In this document: positions 21,725 to 35,500 of the stretch, one piece after another | How positions within the stretch are numbered: the stretch's first letter is position 1 | How the letters are laid out: the number at the start of each line of letters is the position of its first letter | DNA from: Symsagittifera roscoffensis | Lineage: Eukaryota; Xenacoelomorpha; Acoela; Convolutidae | Assembly: GCF_963678635.1 (NCBI RefSeq) | Contig: NC_087068.1 | Span: 32,490,318-32,554,317, forward strand | Direction of reading: 5' to 3' | DNA: 64,000 bases | Translations under genes and position numbers: made by a program | Notes under the pieces: model-generated | Told to the model about the DNA's origin: nothing | The model's input: only the letters and a program-made list of their open reading frames with translations | Databases searched by the model: none

Positions 21725-23456
21725 CTCCAATTCTTTCTCTTTATCTGTCTTTTTTTCTGATCCTTCTTTATCAATCTTTTTCTTCTATGTTTTTTCTAAT
21801 TATTTTTCGATCCTTCTTATTCGATCTTTTTTTTCTATCTTTCTTTTTAAAATTTATTTCTATCTTTTTTCAATCCTTCTTTTTCGATCCTTTTTTTCAA
21901 TCTTTTTTTCATCTTTCTTTTTCGATCTTTTTTCTCTTTTTTCCTTTTTTTTTATCCTTCTTTTTCGATCTTTTTTTCAATCTTTTGAATCTTTCTTTTT
22001 CGATTTTTTTCTATCTTTTTTTTCAATCCTTCTTTTTCGATCTTTTTTCGATCTTTTTTTTTCAATATATTCGATGTTTTTATTCTGTCTTTTTTCGATC
22101 CTTCTTTTTCAATCTTTTTCCATCCTTCTTTTCGATGTTTTTTTTTCTATTTTTTTTTTCGATTGCCCTTTTTCTTAAATTTCTTCAATCCTTTTTCGAT
22201 TTTTTTTTCAATCCTTCTTTTAGATCTTTTTTCTATTATCTTTTTGTTTCTAAATTAAAACTTAAGTTCTCAAAAAACTTGATGTAATTTTTGTTTTCAG
22301 AATTTGAAATGCCTTACCCTTTAGTAGGGTGCTGTCAGGGTTCTCTCATGAGTTGCGAATCTTGCCTCCAAATATGATTGCTCAAATCCTTGTAGTTTTC
22401 GAGATATGACGTTTTTTGTGTGATTTTTCAGGAAACTTACCGATTTTTTTTCTTCAAAATTTGAAATCCCTTACCCTCAAAAGAGTTGTCAAAAGTTCGA
22501 AGCACCGGTAGTGCGTTACACGCTAGTTTCAATTGATTTTAAGAAAAATATACTTGATTACTCAGACTGGTTAAAAACAAATGATTTTAAAATAGTTCCA
22601 TTTGTTAAAATGGGCAGCTCGTTTCGAATTACTGAGAAAGATCTGATGGCGTTAGTGATTTTGAAAAGGAAATTTTTTTTCGATAAACAGACCTAGACAC
22701 TTCACATGATGTCTCTGGGGCCATTACCAGTTTTTTTTGCATTCGAATATGTATCCAATTAATTGTTGAAAACCATTGATTCAGTCACTGATTATTTTAT
22801 CTGCAGATGATGAGCTTCAAAGTACTCAATGATTATCCAAATGTGCATCTCAAGTTATTTCTTAGCGAGAGTCAAATTGTCACTCTGTAAATGTCACTCT
22901 GAAATCTTGCCTCCAAATATGACTGCTCAAATCCTTGTAGTTTTCGAGATATGACGTTTTTTGTGTGATTTTTCAGGAAACTTACCGATTTTTTTTCAAA
23001 ATTTGAAATCCCTTACCCTCAAAAGAGTTGTCAATAGTTCGAAGCACCGGTGGTGCGTTACACGCTAGTTTCAATTGATTTTAAGAAAAATATACTTGAT
23101 TACTCAGACTGGTTAAAAACAAGTGATTTTAAAATAGTTTCATTTGTTAAAATGGGCAGCTCGTTTCGAATTACTGAGAAAGATCTGATGGCGTTAGTGA
23201 TTTTGAAAAGGAATTTTTTTTTCGATAAACAGACCTAGACACTTCACATGATGTGTCTGGGGCCATTACCTGTTTTTTTGCATTCGAATATGTATCCAAT
23301 GAATTGTTGAAAACCATTGATTCAGTCACTGAATATTTTATCTGCAGATGATGAGCTTCAAAGTACTCAATGAGTATCCAAATGTGCATCTCAAGTTATT
23401 TCTTAGCGAGAGTCAAATTTTCACTCTGTAAATGTCATTGCAAATTTCATCAGCAT
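21725..23456 (+). repeat. Unit C minisatellite and doubled 545-bp module
   Basis: Pyrimidine-rich tract 21,725-22,245, then two 545-bp modules with landmarks at 22,358 and 22,903. The duplicated segment ends at gcaaatttcatcag (23,456) and unrelated sequence follows. The 188-codon Phe-rich reading here is an artefact. Confidence 0.8.
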
Positions 23457-23569
23457 GCTGGACTAGATTACAAATTGGTATATATTGTTGCTTATTTTTC
23501 GAAATATTGTTGCTTTTAAGCCGAAATCAATTGGGCAGAATAAAATTTTTTGTAGCGAAAAACTAAAAA

Positions 23570-24970
23570 ACAGAAAACATACGGTGTCAAGGTTAGTATA
23601 ATTACAAATGGCAGGAAAAAATCAAAACACTAAAACAAACGCAACTACAATGTAACTTGCGTACAGCAAAAAAAAATTATTATTTGATGTGGGAACTAAG
23701 CCGACAAAACATAACCATGCAAATATTTCGCTCTGCTCTATTTTGAAATAATTTGCTTTGAAATAAACCGTTTTTGTTATAGTAATGCTTTCAATAATGC
23801 TGATGAAAATTTTTCTGAATTTCTGCATCAAACTTTACAGCAAACTCTTCCAAGAAACTGACAACAATTTTTTTTTGAACAAACAACCTAAATCAGATGT
23901 TGCGACATGTTTCGGCCATCGCCCTCATCAACCCTGAGAAATTCGAAATTAAATTATTTGAAGAACTTTTCGCACTTCGACATTTTGATCTTGAAGAATG
24001 TGTAGAATAACACTCGCCTAAAACACTGATGATGTTTCGCATAATTGAAGTTTTTTTAATCAAACTCTGCTATTATTCATGTTCCAGAATTACTTTTGAA
24101 GCCTTTTTTCCTATTTTATTTCCAGGCTGTGTTTTTTATCGTCTCTCTTTGCATACTCAGATGAGTTTGTGGTTATTAGCCTTGCGATAAGCAAGGGTAT
24201 TGCAACCGGGTACTAGACTTTTTTTTACCCAAAACAACTTTGTCCACAGGATGAATGGAATTTGCTCGTCTCCAAATGTATCTCTGTTCTCTATTTCAAC
24301 TCAAGATACACGTCTAAAAGCTGTAATTCAAAAGCTGGCTTCAACGTCTAAAGTGATAATTGTTTTACAGCTGAAAAAGATTTTCAGATGTAAGTTTATT
24401 TGTTTGTCGGCTTTATTGATTTCGACTCAATTTTTGTCGGCTTACTTGTAATTTTATGGCAGATTTGTTGATATTTTTTCTTCATTTCTATGAAGGTAAA
24501 CATAGTTCCTGGTTTTCTGGTTTTTATAGGCGCCAAAATTTCCTAGAAATAAAACTATTCCAATTTTTCTGCTAGAATTTTTTTTTTTTGCAAATAAGTT
24601 TTCAGTTTTTTTTTCGGATGCATGGCTGCTGATATTTTTTGCGTCTCTGGCCCACTTAGTCTGGAGGTAACGAATGCGCCTCGGACGGCAAAAGTCTTGG
24701 GTTCGAGTCTAAAAGAATTTGTTTTTTTTTCAAGCGGCAAGTATTACGGTTTAAAAAATTTTTCAGTTTATTAGTAGTCTGCTCATGTTTTTTTCCGGCT
24801 TAGTTGCCACATCATAGAATTGTTTTTTTTTAAATATTGTACGCAAGTTACACTGTAGTTGCGTTTGTTTTAGCGTTTTGATGTGTTTCTGCCGTTGTAA
24901 TTTTACTAGCCTTGACTTCGTATATTTTCCTTTCTTTTTTATTTCGCTCAAAAACGTAATTCTGCCCAAA
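23570..24970. repeat. Inverted pair of a dispersed repeat
   Basis: Sequence at about 23,570-23,720 recurs in reverse complement at about 24,770-24,920. Landmarks are acttgcgtac/gtacgcaagt and a short stretch around gttgcgtttgttttagcg. Related forward copies lie near 31,820-31,940 and 44,880-45,060. Two such copies follow tRNA-like heads, suggesting a SINE-type family. Confidence 0.6.
24641..24712 (+). mobile_element. tRNA-derived SINE head, copy 1
   Basis: The sequence gcgtctctgg...cacttagtctggagg...gggttcgagtct has a good Pol III B-box (ggttcgagtct) and an A-box-like segment at tRNA spacing. It is closely similar to 31,581-31,660. It does not fold as a clean tRNA to my reading, so it is called a tRNA-derived repeat and not a tRNA gene. 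Confidence 0.6.
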
Positions 24971-25199
24971 TGATTTCCGCTGTTTTTTTATCGGCTTAGT
25001 GACCTATTTTTGAGTAGTTTTTAGGAAAACATCTTTTTATGCTCCCCTATGATTTGTACAAAGGGCTAAAAATCTCGATAGTGTTTTGTGTGACTTTTAT
25101 TCATTTTGATAGATCTAGGTTTTTTGACATCTGATTTTTTTCGACATAGCAAGTGTTTTGTTTTGTCTCGCAAGTGCTGCGAAGCTCAATTTTGCCTCT

Positions 25200-27040
25200 G
25201 TGTTGAATATTCTAAAGGCGACGTTGCTCATTCAATCACTTCATCTGATGGTTTAAATAGTGACACAATTTTTTTTTAATGATATGGGAAACAATGCGTT
25301 TATAGGTTTTTTGAAACATGGCCTAACATTATTTTGTAGTGAGTTTTGTAGTTGGAACATTTTTTTTGTTTCAATAAGGAAACATATCCAAACACAAAAC
25401 TTGAGAAAAGAAAAGGTAGCTCTTTTGAGAAAAGAGGACTCGTATGGGTGGCTCTTTTAATTGGAAGAGCAAATAAGTTTCATGTCGAGATTGTTTTTGC
25501 AGATAAACCAAAATAGCTCACCATGTTGACTGCATTCTTTAAATGTTTAAAGTTGTTTGAACTGTTATAGTTTGCTTTCAGCTTAGAAATTTGTTTTTTT
25601 TTTTCAGCAGTTGCTTAATGTAGCTTATTGTTACATCATCGACATGCATTGATAAAATTTTATTCTCTTTTTGAAAAACGTGTTTTTTTTATGATTTAAC
25701 GCGATCAAAAAGTAGTCGAATGATTTACCTCTAACGTAAAACCCCGACCCTTCGAGAAAGTGCTAGATTCGCCCTGTGTAAGCTTTGTCCATATTCATTT
25801 ATGCTGCCGTAAAAATTGGTTCTTGTTAAAAATACTATCTGGTATGTCAGTCAGTTTTCATATTGATGTCTGCAAAGCATTATTGAATTTCGTCTCTGCC
25901 GTATTTAAAACCCTATGAAAAGCTCGTTAAGTGTTGATGAAGATATTTTCAGCCATTAAGTAGTAAATTGGTGGCTACAGCGAAAAATCATTTTTCCGTT
26001 TCACTTATCTGTTAATTGTTTAGCATACGTTTTTAGTAGTGAAACACTTCATTTTTCTCAGCCGCCTGGCATTTTCTCGCCTTGCTGTTAAGTTGATTCT
26101 TTGATCGCCGTCTTTCACAATATTTAGCCCAATTTCAGATGCATTGATATAATTACAAATAAAGTTTTCCAGAATCTGCGCATCGTAGTCATCATGTCCA
26201 GGCAATTACAGATGGTTCTTAGTCCCCGATGTAAAATGTAGTAGTCATCATGTCCATGTCGTAGTCATCATGTCCAGGCAATTACAGATGGTTCTTAGTC
26301 CCCTGATGACTCTCACCATTTGACATCTTGTAGTCTCCTCGCTCTGCTTATCCACCGTTGTTCGGCTGCTCATCCGAGTGAATATGTCCACTCAAGCAGA
26401 TTCCAGAAGATGCGTCTGATAGTCATGTTTCGTAAATAGATTGTTGGTGTTCTCAGAAAGAGACTCTAATACATCAAATACATCACAGTCAAGCCTTGTG
26501 TTGTTTTGGGACGAAAGTCATTTGAGTCGAAATGTCGCTTAAATTATTAAATAATTTGATCGCAACAATTCTACCGTAGATATTAAAACAAAACAGGAGT
26601 CAATGACTTGGAGCCAAAAAAGTTCCATTAAACTTTTTCAATTTAAACGGTGTCGTCAGTTGCTAATAAAACAATACGCAATGAAGTTAACCATTAAATT
26701 TGCAGCTAAAAAACTATGGAGTTTAGTTGGACAATCAATTTTGCTTCAAAAAACTCGGTTCGTAAGCTTATTTGAAATATGAATTAAGGCCCCGACCCGA
26801 GTTTTTGTTTCATAATTGATTGTATTTTTTTTATAGCTGTTTAGCTGTAAATTTATTGGTTAAATTCATTGTGTTTTGTTTTATTAGCGATTGATGAAAA
26901 TTTTAAAATTGAAGTTGGCTTCTGTTTTGTTTGAATAACTACGGTAGAAATGTTGCGATGAACTTAATCAAGTCCTTCGGCAGCAAAATTCGTCATAAGT
27001 TTTAATTAAGCAAACTAGTTCGAGCTCACTGAAGAAATTT
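25200..27040. other. Intergenic or intronic DNA with a local direct repeat
   Basis: No supported gene. A 44-bp direct repeat starts at 26,184 and again at 26,260 (cgtagtcatcatgtccaggc...), period 76, with a partial middle unit. A 61-codon minus frame at 26,020-26,205 has mixed composition but no recognised motif. Confidence 0.6.
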
Positions 27041-27049
27041 TGCAGAATT

Positions 27050-29073
27050 GGCTTTTTGAAAGACGTTTACGTCGCCGAAAAGTTTCCAAGAAAGCGTATC
27101 AAAGAAAAGAGTATCAGAGGATAAACAAATAGCAAACGCTTTTAACACAATACTCCAAACCCATAAATCAAAAAGCAAAACGACTTAAAATCCTAAAATA
27201 AATGCTTAGCGATCCACAAATTTTTCTCCCCTACGAAACAGAAGAGGCAATCAAAGCAGCTAAGTCATCAAAAGAAATTGGCCCAATGGTACACATCAAA
27301 CATCCGGGACCAACTGCCATCAATCGCTTAACACATACTTCTAACTTGTCCTAAATGTTTGCGAAAATACCTGAAATATAGAAGAACTCAAAAGTAGTCC
27401 CTCTATCAAAAGCAACCAAAGACGTTAAATTATAGGACTGTTACCGCTCCGTCTAGTTTAAGACCAGCAGTGAAAATTTTTAATGTTTTAATCCATCCTA
27501 GTCTTACAAAGAATCTCCGTAAAGCTGACCATCAGCACGACTTTCGTCCCCTCGACTCCACCACTACAGTGCTATCAATTCATGAACTGTTTATCAGCAA
27601 CAAAACGGTGCTATCAATTCTTGGACTGTTTATCAGCAACAATTTGAATTGCAAAAGACCACCTGGAAGAACTGTGCTAGCCACCTTAGCTTTATCCGAA
27701 ACTTTTGACAGGTTCCGACATCGCGCATATTCCTTTTTACTGTGTTAGTCACGTTAGATTTATCCAAAACATTTGACTTGCTTTGCCATTGCGCATTACT
27801 GGAACTTACTCATGGCACCACTGCCAGATAGTTCACATAAATCCTATAAATTATCGGAACGGCAGGAAAGCCAAAACGCAATTTAGGGGGGTTGTCTTCA
27901 CCCAAGATGGTATGTACAGGCGTCCCCCAAGGTTGTCCTCGCGCTTACTCCTTTCAAGTTTTTACGTGAATGCACCCAACTCCCCTCCAGAAGTCAAACT
28001 TCTGCCCGATTCCGATGATTTCACCCTTTTTTCCAGTCACGCGACATAAAACGTGCGTTTGTTACTTAGAGTTATTTAAATTAATTTGCATGACTTTTTT
28101 TTAACTTGTAAATCGCTTGAATTTCCATCTACAAAGGGCTCTTGAAGTCTTCTTACGTCGCATAGCCAAGAGTTTATTTCTGTCCTCAAGGTTACTATTT
28201 GTGAAAAAGTATTGCCGGTCGTGAAGCATCCCAAAATTCTTGGTGTTTTTAAGCATTCCCTAAGTTTTTCCGTATGTTGCAAACGCACAGCAAGCAAAAC
28301 CATGCGCTGAATATCAAGAGACCTTCAAATTTTTAATCGTGTGACCTTCAAAATTTTAATCGGATCAATCCTGGACCTGGTCTGTCAGGCTTAGTCTGAC
28401 GCTACGAGTGATACATCCATAATTAAACTGCAGCTCTGCGGATAGTGTCTGCGTGTTCAAACTATTTATTTCAGAAATGACCGCAAACTAATTGCCTCCC
28501 AGTTTTTCCAGAGGACCTACTTGCTAATATAAGCCCCCTACATTTTGACCCTCTATCGCATTGCCAGAAATGCGCGAAAATCTTAAACTTTTATTCGAGT
28601 AGGAACTTGAACATATTTTACTAGAAAAAAACGAGTGTGACTCTGTGAACAATTTTAACCGCCTAAGAGGGCTCAGAAGCAGCAATGTTAAAACATGTGT
28701 GAATAATATTCACAACAACCGACTGCAGAGCCGTAGACGAAGCCACCCGCCCAAAGTTCTCCTCTTAACACTCCCAGAAGTTTCAAAAACTGAACCGACA
28801 CTGCCATGCTTGACTAGGCGCACCCTTGCCCAAATGAGACTAGGATACAGCCCCTACCTAAATACATATATGATTAGTATAGTCCCAATAGTCACTTCAA
28901 ACTGCCCCTTCTACCCTGCTTCCCACATTGCGTTAGACTTAGTTAACTGTCCCCAAAATAGATTAAACCTGACCCCAATAGGCTTGTGGCTTCGACTGAC
29001 GGAGGTCGCAACGTTCCTTGAACTCGGCGAGAGCATGCCGGATGCTTCTGACTGGGATACGAATATTTCTTAA
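27050..29073 (+). pseudogene. Decayed jockey/CR1-type LINE ORF2
   Basis: Frames in order give RT-domain echoes: a SLLSPAVKIFNVL-type finger region, DHQHDFRPLDSTTTVLS, a motif-A region (LSETFDRFRH), remains of GVPQG near 27,920 and a degenerate motif C (DSDDFTLF). Then comes LPVVKHPKILGV at about 28,200, and a C-terminal domain near 28,800-29,000 with a remnant of CPFC...H...C. Many stops and frame changes show an old copy. It belongs to the same family as the minus copy at 33,509-34,518, which shares LPVVK(H/N)PKILGV and SGYSPYLNTYM-like motifs. Confidence 0.75.
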
Positions 29074-29562
29074 ATTGTAATGAGTTGCCATACTTCAGTC
29101 TGAAACAGTTAAGATAACTAATAACCAACTGATTCATCTGCAGTTCATAATTTATTCGTGGCCTAGAAACAAAAACTTTGAAATATGAAAAGAAAAGAAG
29201 AATGAATTTCTTAATTTCGGCGGTATATTGTTAATAGGACGGGGTGATAGCAATAAAAGAAGAAATTGAAAAAACCGAGAAGGCATCGTGGGAAGTAAAT
29301 CAGACAGGTGGCAGCGGTGAAAAACCAACCATAATGTCAAGGTGAGGACTTTAAATATCTTTTCCCTCGACTACTATCTTGATTTGAAGAAAGTAAAGTC
29401 TTTTGTTTTCCGCGCGTCCTTAGGTCTTTTCTAGTGTTTTAACAACGAACGTAAAAAGTTTCGTCTAGGTTCACTAAATGTGAGCTATAAAAGTAATTTG
29501 CTAATCGAACTATTCATCTGCTAGCTTTTTTGACGCTCAATGTTGATTTTTTATTGTCTCAG

Positions 29563-32500
29563 GTACATTGATAACTTTCGACGAGCTCCTGCTAGAAGCA
29601 GACAAGAAAGAGCGACTGAAAAGGATAAAATAGTGCCGATAACGATGACCTCTTTAGCTGAGACGTCTAATCATCCAGGTACGCCTGTTTTGGCTAATTT
29701 GTAAGCATTATAAGATACCTGTTTATCTTCAGGCGAAATGAAGCAGAAAGTTGAAATAAATCAGCCACCTAAAATGTTTTTTGAATCAGAATACCTTAGT
29801 AAAGTTGGCGCTTCTAATCGATGATAAAATGTTGTATGCGTAGAAAAAAAAGTTATCGATTTAAGTTGTGCTATTGTTTTAGGCTTCACTGAATCGAGTT
29901 CATTGCTGTCACGACAACTATCGAAAACCAAAGACTCCAGTGCTCAAAACATACCAGTCGCTGAAACGGTTTGTATTGGTCAGATTAATTCGACGTTAGT
30001 TTTGACAAGCGTTTTCCGAACAAAGTTTTTAATTCAGCAAAAGGACTCGGGGGAAAACTTGGAAGAACTTAACCGGAGAATCGAACAACTTCTTTCAACC
30101 AGGTCAGTTGCACAAACCTAGAAATTAATGTGAAATTAATTGCTCTCTAGAAGAAGAGCGAGCAGATACGAAATAGCTAATGCCTCCAACCTGAGGACGG
30201 TGGTTCGAGTCACACTTTTTATGATAAGTGAATCTACATGTTATATTCAGAAAATACCCATAAAATTACAACGGTGGCTGTACTTGGAGAACTGAACAAC
30301 CATATCTTTGTTCTTTCCCTTGTGATTAAGCAGTTTCATGGTTTTATTTGCAGTCAAAGTCTGTCGGTGTCTGTCTCTTCGAGTGTTTCGCACGACAGAG
30401 ACTCGCTCCTGACAGAACAGCGCTCGCATGGTGGAAATCAGACTCAGAAGTCAAAAGATGCAGACGTGTTTGGGCAGTTATCAGTGGCCAAACTCAACGC
30501 CAAGGGAGGGCCAATCAAGAAAGAGGACGACATTCTCTATAAATGGAGGTAGACCACAAGTAATTTGCCGCCTATGTTTGAACTTATAGAGCTTCTGAAA
30601 AAATCAGCTCGAACCAAATTTTTTAGAAATCATATACGAAAATGCTGATGCGTATGTTATCGAGTCATTTTCAATTTTTTCCTAGGTTGAGACGGAAGAT
30701 AGAGGGTGCCAAACACCCAACGAGGCTAGCCACTGAGAGAAGAGTATTCAAGCAAATGCAGTCTGAAAATTCGAATCCACCGGAATCAAAAAGATGGCAC
30801 GGATTGACATCTGCAGAGAAACCTTTCACAGAAATAGATGTGAGTTGGTTATATCTATTATTCATACCCTGAAAATAGGGTGGAACTTCGTATTCGGGTG
30901 TTTTAGTTTTTTTCTTACTTTTTTTTGGTGCCATTTCATTCGTGATTCGAACATTATAAAACTTTCTCCCAGTACTGAGAAAAACCGGTTTGAAATTTTT
31001 CCAATTTCTAGCAAGTTAAGCGATCGAGTAACGTTCGTTATTTATGAAAATAAGCAATTTGAGCTAAAGAGAACTTGAGTTTACTCAAAGGAAAACTAAT
31101 TTTGAAACCTTCATTTAGCGCTTCTCTGGTTAGAAATGACTAAAATTTTAAGTGCAAAAATTGAAACATTTTTTTGTTTATTTATTTTTGAAGACAATTG
31201 GAACGATGCCTAATTGACTAAATTTCTACGCGTTCGTATAGCTCTACCATTACACATACAAGAAAGACACTTTTTTTTTGAGAATGTGGTCGTTACATCA
31301 TGTGCAACTTGCCCAGCAACCGGCTATCCTTGTTTCTCTTCTGCGTTCATTTTTTTTACAATTTAGTGTCTATTTTATATAGCACGAAATAGCGCTATCC
31401 GCCTACTTAATTTTAACGCTAATGTTTGCTGTGAAAATTTGGGTTTTCAAGTTCGCTTTTCATTAACCAGTTGCAGTTACGCTTGCGATTAGCAAATTGC
31501 AATATAAAGTTCTTTCGGGTTAGCAACTTGTTTAACTGAATCACTTGGTATCTTGGTTCAGAATGAATTCAAATTTGTAAGCGTCTCCGGTACACTTAGT
31601 CTGGAGGCAACGAATGTGCCTGGGACGGCAAAGGTCCCGGGTTCGAATCTGAAGAGGACCTGTTTTTCAAACGGCAAATTCTTCGATTCAAAAAACGGTC
31701 GGAAGTCAAAAGGCGTGTACCTCAAGGCACTAATATCGGATCTAGTTTTCTTTTTGTATGCGAAAATGGGAAGTATTCAGTTTAAAAAAACGTGGGCTTG
31801 TTTTTTATCTGCTTATGTTTTGTTGGCGTAATTGCCACATTTTTTTGGCGATTTTTTTTGCTGTCTGCATTTATTGCAATTTCTTTTTAATCTTTCGTTT
31901 ACTCCTATAATTTGTAATTTTATAAACCTTGACTTTTAATATTATCTTTTTTTACCCTTGCGATTACCCAATGTTTATTGTTTTCAGCCTGCTTTCCGTC
32001 GGTTTATTTTTCGTTTTTTTTTTTAAAAACAACCTTTATATTATCGGCCTACTTTGTGAAGTATGGATTTTTTTGATACAAAGTTTTTTTTAAAAATAAT
32101 TGAAAGTTCTGTAATTTGTCATTTAACCAAGTCTGATTTTGAATAATTTTGTTTTTTTTTTAAATTTTTTTTCCAACTAAATGGTTTCAGCTGATGTTTT
32201 ACCGGCTTAGTCAAGTTATATTGTTATTTCGGCGGCCAAAACATTTCTCATGGACAAAATCAGGTATTATGAAAATGTATGGGGCTTTATTAACTTTTTT
32301 GAAGGTTGCGGAAATTTTTTAGAAGCTTCAACTACAATTTTTGCAAAAAAATGAAGAAAAAAAACTCCCGAAAGCTTCTCAAAAAAAGTTTGTCAATTAA
32401 ATTTCAAAAAAGACGTATCAATGGAAAAACCGCTTATTTTCTGTGCGCCTGCTGAATTCATGGTCTTTTTTTATTTTACCCTACTGTCTACAGCCTTAAA

Positions 32501-35500
32501 AAAAAGGCTGTTTTGGGGAATATTTGACCCATATTTTTAGGTTTTTTCGATTTTTCAAAAAATCTTCAACAATTTTGGGTTCAATGGATAAAACGGTTAT
32601 GAAAAGCTCCTCTGGTTAATGGGCTATTTACGTCCAAAAAGTCATGGCCTTCGGAACAATCAAATTTTATATTTTTTACAGTTTTTTTTTTCTTTTTGAC
32701 TTTTTTCAAAACCTTTCCACCGAAATCTGAGATTTTGGGTTCATTCCATAAAAAAAACTAACAGCCCTCAAAAATTTCAAATTTTGGGCAGTTTAAGTTT
32801 TTTTTGCCTTTTCTCGAAAACGACCCTCCTAAATCTGATATATGGATTCAATAGAAACAACAGGTTGTGGAAAGCTCTCTGCTTTATCACCTACGTCCAA
32901 CTTTTTATGGTAAAGCAAAAGTAATGGCCCTCGAAAAAGTCAATAATTGGTTTGTTGAACCGTCTTTTGAAACCATTCTCGAAAACTACCCTCTCATCTT
33001 GAGTTTTTGCGTTGAATCAAAAGAACAGATTTTAAACAGATCTTTTATCCAGTTTTTTGAAAATTTTTGACTTTTCTCGGTAACTACTCCTTTTATTAAG
33101 TTAAGTGTTCGGGCTCAAGCGAGAAACCCAGTTTGGGAAATCGTTTCTGCTTAAACGGCCACAACCTTATCATTGCAAAAAAAATTAATTGATTTAGCGA
33201 AGTCCAGTTTTCTAACTGTTGACCGTTTTTTTTAAATTGTTTGATTTTCTTAGAAATTACTCAATTAATTACGAGATGAAGCATTCAATCAAAAAAACTG
33301 TTTGCGAGAATTTTTTCTGCACATGCTGCAACTCCTTTTTTCCTGTAATTTTTATTTTGGTTAAGTTTTGTCTTTGGGAAGATGCTTTCTCAAAATTTTT
33401 CATTCTTATTTGTTTTAGTAAAGAAGCAACAAAGATTTTGGGCAAAGTCTAATTTTTAAGCCTACAAGTGTTCTCTAGTTATCTTTTATCGACACATGAA
33501 ATTTTGGTTCACACATTTTTTTTTCCTTTTTCTATTTTTGTCATTAGCCCGTTGTCTGGGGCGCGTCCGGCAGGCTCTCGCCGAGTTTGAGGAACGTTGC
33601 GACCTCCGTCGGCCGAAGTCACATGTCTAATGAGGTCAAGTTTGTTTTGTTTGGGGACAGTGAATAAGTGTAGCGGATTGTGGGGAGCAAGGCAGAAGGG
33701 ACAGTTTGGAGGGACATTTGGATCTATCCTTTTCATATAAGTATTTAAGTAGGGGCTGTATCCTGATCTTATTTGGGCGAGGGAGGGTCTGTTCAGTTTT
33801 TGAAACTTCTGGGGTCTTAAGGGGAGAACTTTTGGCGGGGGTGATTCGTCAATGGTTTTCTGCACTCGGTTTGTGTGTGTGTGTGTGTGTTCTTTACAAG
33901 TGTTCTAAAATTGCTGTTTATGAACGCTTTAGGTGGTTAAAATCAGTAAGAGTCACACCCGTTTGCTTATAGTAAAGTTTGTTCAAGTTCCTCGTTATAA
34001 GAGTTTAAGATTTTCACGCGTTGCTGACGAGGTGGTTGGGGGTGAGTTAAAAATGGAGGGGCTTCTTGGCAAGTAGGTCCTGAGGACGAACTGTGAGGCA
34101 AGGAGTTTGTGGTGATTTTTGACATAAATAGTTTGAACTCTGAAAGTAGGTGGTCAATGGGGCTCATCTTTGAACGCGCAGTCACTATTCACAGAGCTGC
34201 ATTTTGCAACATTCGCCTTTTACATGAACTTTTCACTCGCTGCGTGAGTCCAAGCTGGACAGGTTTCGTGTGGATTGGTCTGATTAAAGTTTTGTTGGTA
34301 ATATTTAAAGTCTGTTTCGACTGACACCAGTTTGAAGCAAACAGCGCCTTCAGGACCAATAGCCTGCGCATGGCTTTGCTTACTGTGCGTTTGCAGTGTT
34401 CGGCAAAATTTAGTGGAGCGACAAAAATTACACCAAGAATTTTGGGGTTCTTTACGACCGGCAATATTGTTTCGCAAATTGTAACCTGAGGGTCAGAGAA
34501 AACCTTTGTAAATTGCATATTTCAACCCGTGTCTGTATTGCAAATTCCAAAAATATCAAACAGCTACATCCAGCTTTAACTGGGCCTCTAGTTATCTTTT
34601 ATCGAGACACATGAAAATTTTGGTTCACCTAATTTTAGTCAACTTATTTAATTTTTTTTCGACTTTCATTTCTTCTGCATTTTCATTATGTTTGTGTTGT
34701 ATCGCAAGTGGTGCGAAGCTCCGCTTTACCTCTGTGTTTAAACTACGCTCCTCAAATTCAAACGAGGCAAAAATGATTATTTTTTATCATACCGCAGCTT
34801 GACTTGAGAGAAAATGTATAATTTAAGCTGATGTGATTTCAATACGAGCGAAAAGAATGAGATTGATAGTGCCAATCTTAGGTTTGACTGACTATATTTA
34901 GGAAAGACAGCGAACCACCATTGTTTCGTTATCTGAATTGCGTGCCAAACTGAAATCATCAGAAGTAGCCTCGTCAGAGAGACCAGGGCTAACCGATGGA
35001 GCTAAACCACATAGAGGTCATATTTTGGATGCTGTTGTGAATACATTGGAAGGAGGGTCTTCGTTATCTTATACCGAAACTAACGAAATTGGTGAAAGAA
35101 ATCGGAAAATCGAGGCGCGAAATGAAAAGAAAACAATTGATACGCTGGATTTTGCTTGTCAGACTGAAGGAAACGTAGGAGCTGTTGAAACCGATATTCA
35201 GCGCATCAAAAGAACACTAAGTGAATGTTATTTTGTGATTTTGACAGTGCAAATTGGCGGTGACTGGACAGCATGGTTTAATTTATGTTGTTTTTAGATG
35301 AACAAGGCTTTTCAATTAACGAATCAGCATCATCTTCACTTGCTCAGAGTAGAGATCACCAACAATTGCAGTATTCAGCGATGCCCTCTTGGATGAGCGG
35401 TCCGTTTGGCTCACAGCATGTCAATTACCCCATGCCGTCTTCTAGTATGAATCATAGCTGTGGTTTCACTCATCAGAACCAGTATCAAATGCAACCATTC

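Noticed and set aside
21721-22287. 188-codon Phe/Ser-rich membrane-like ORF
   Set aside because: It is created by the T/C-rich minisatellite; the homologous tracts in units A and B do not keep the frame.
24250-24389. Exon-like segment with good acceptor and gtaagt donor
   Set aside because: Its length would fit the missing PROSER3-like exon, but the required phase-0 frame contains a TAA. The open frame has the wrong phase.
24641-24712. Functional tRNA gene
   Set aside because: B-box present, but no clean acceptor stem or anticodon arm. A near copy at 31,581 is linked to a repeat body, so it is SINE-derived.
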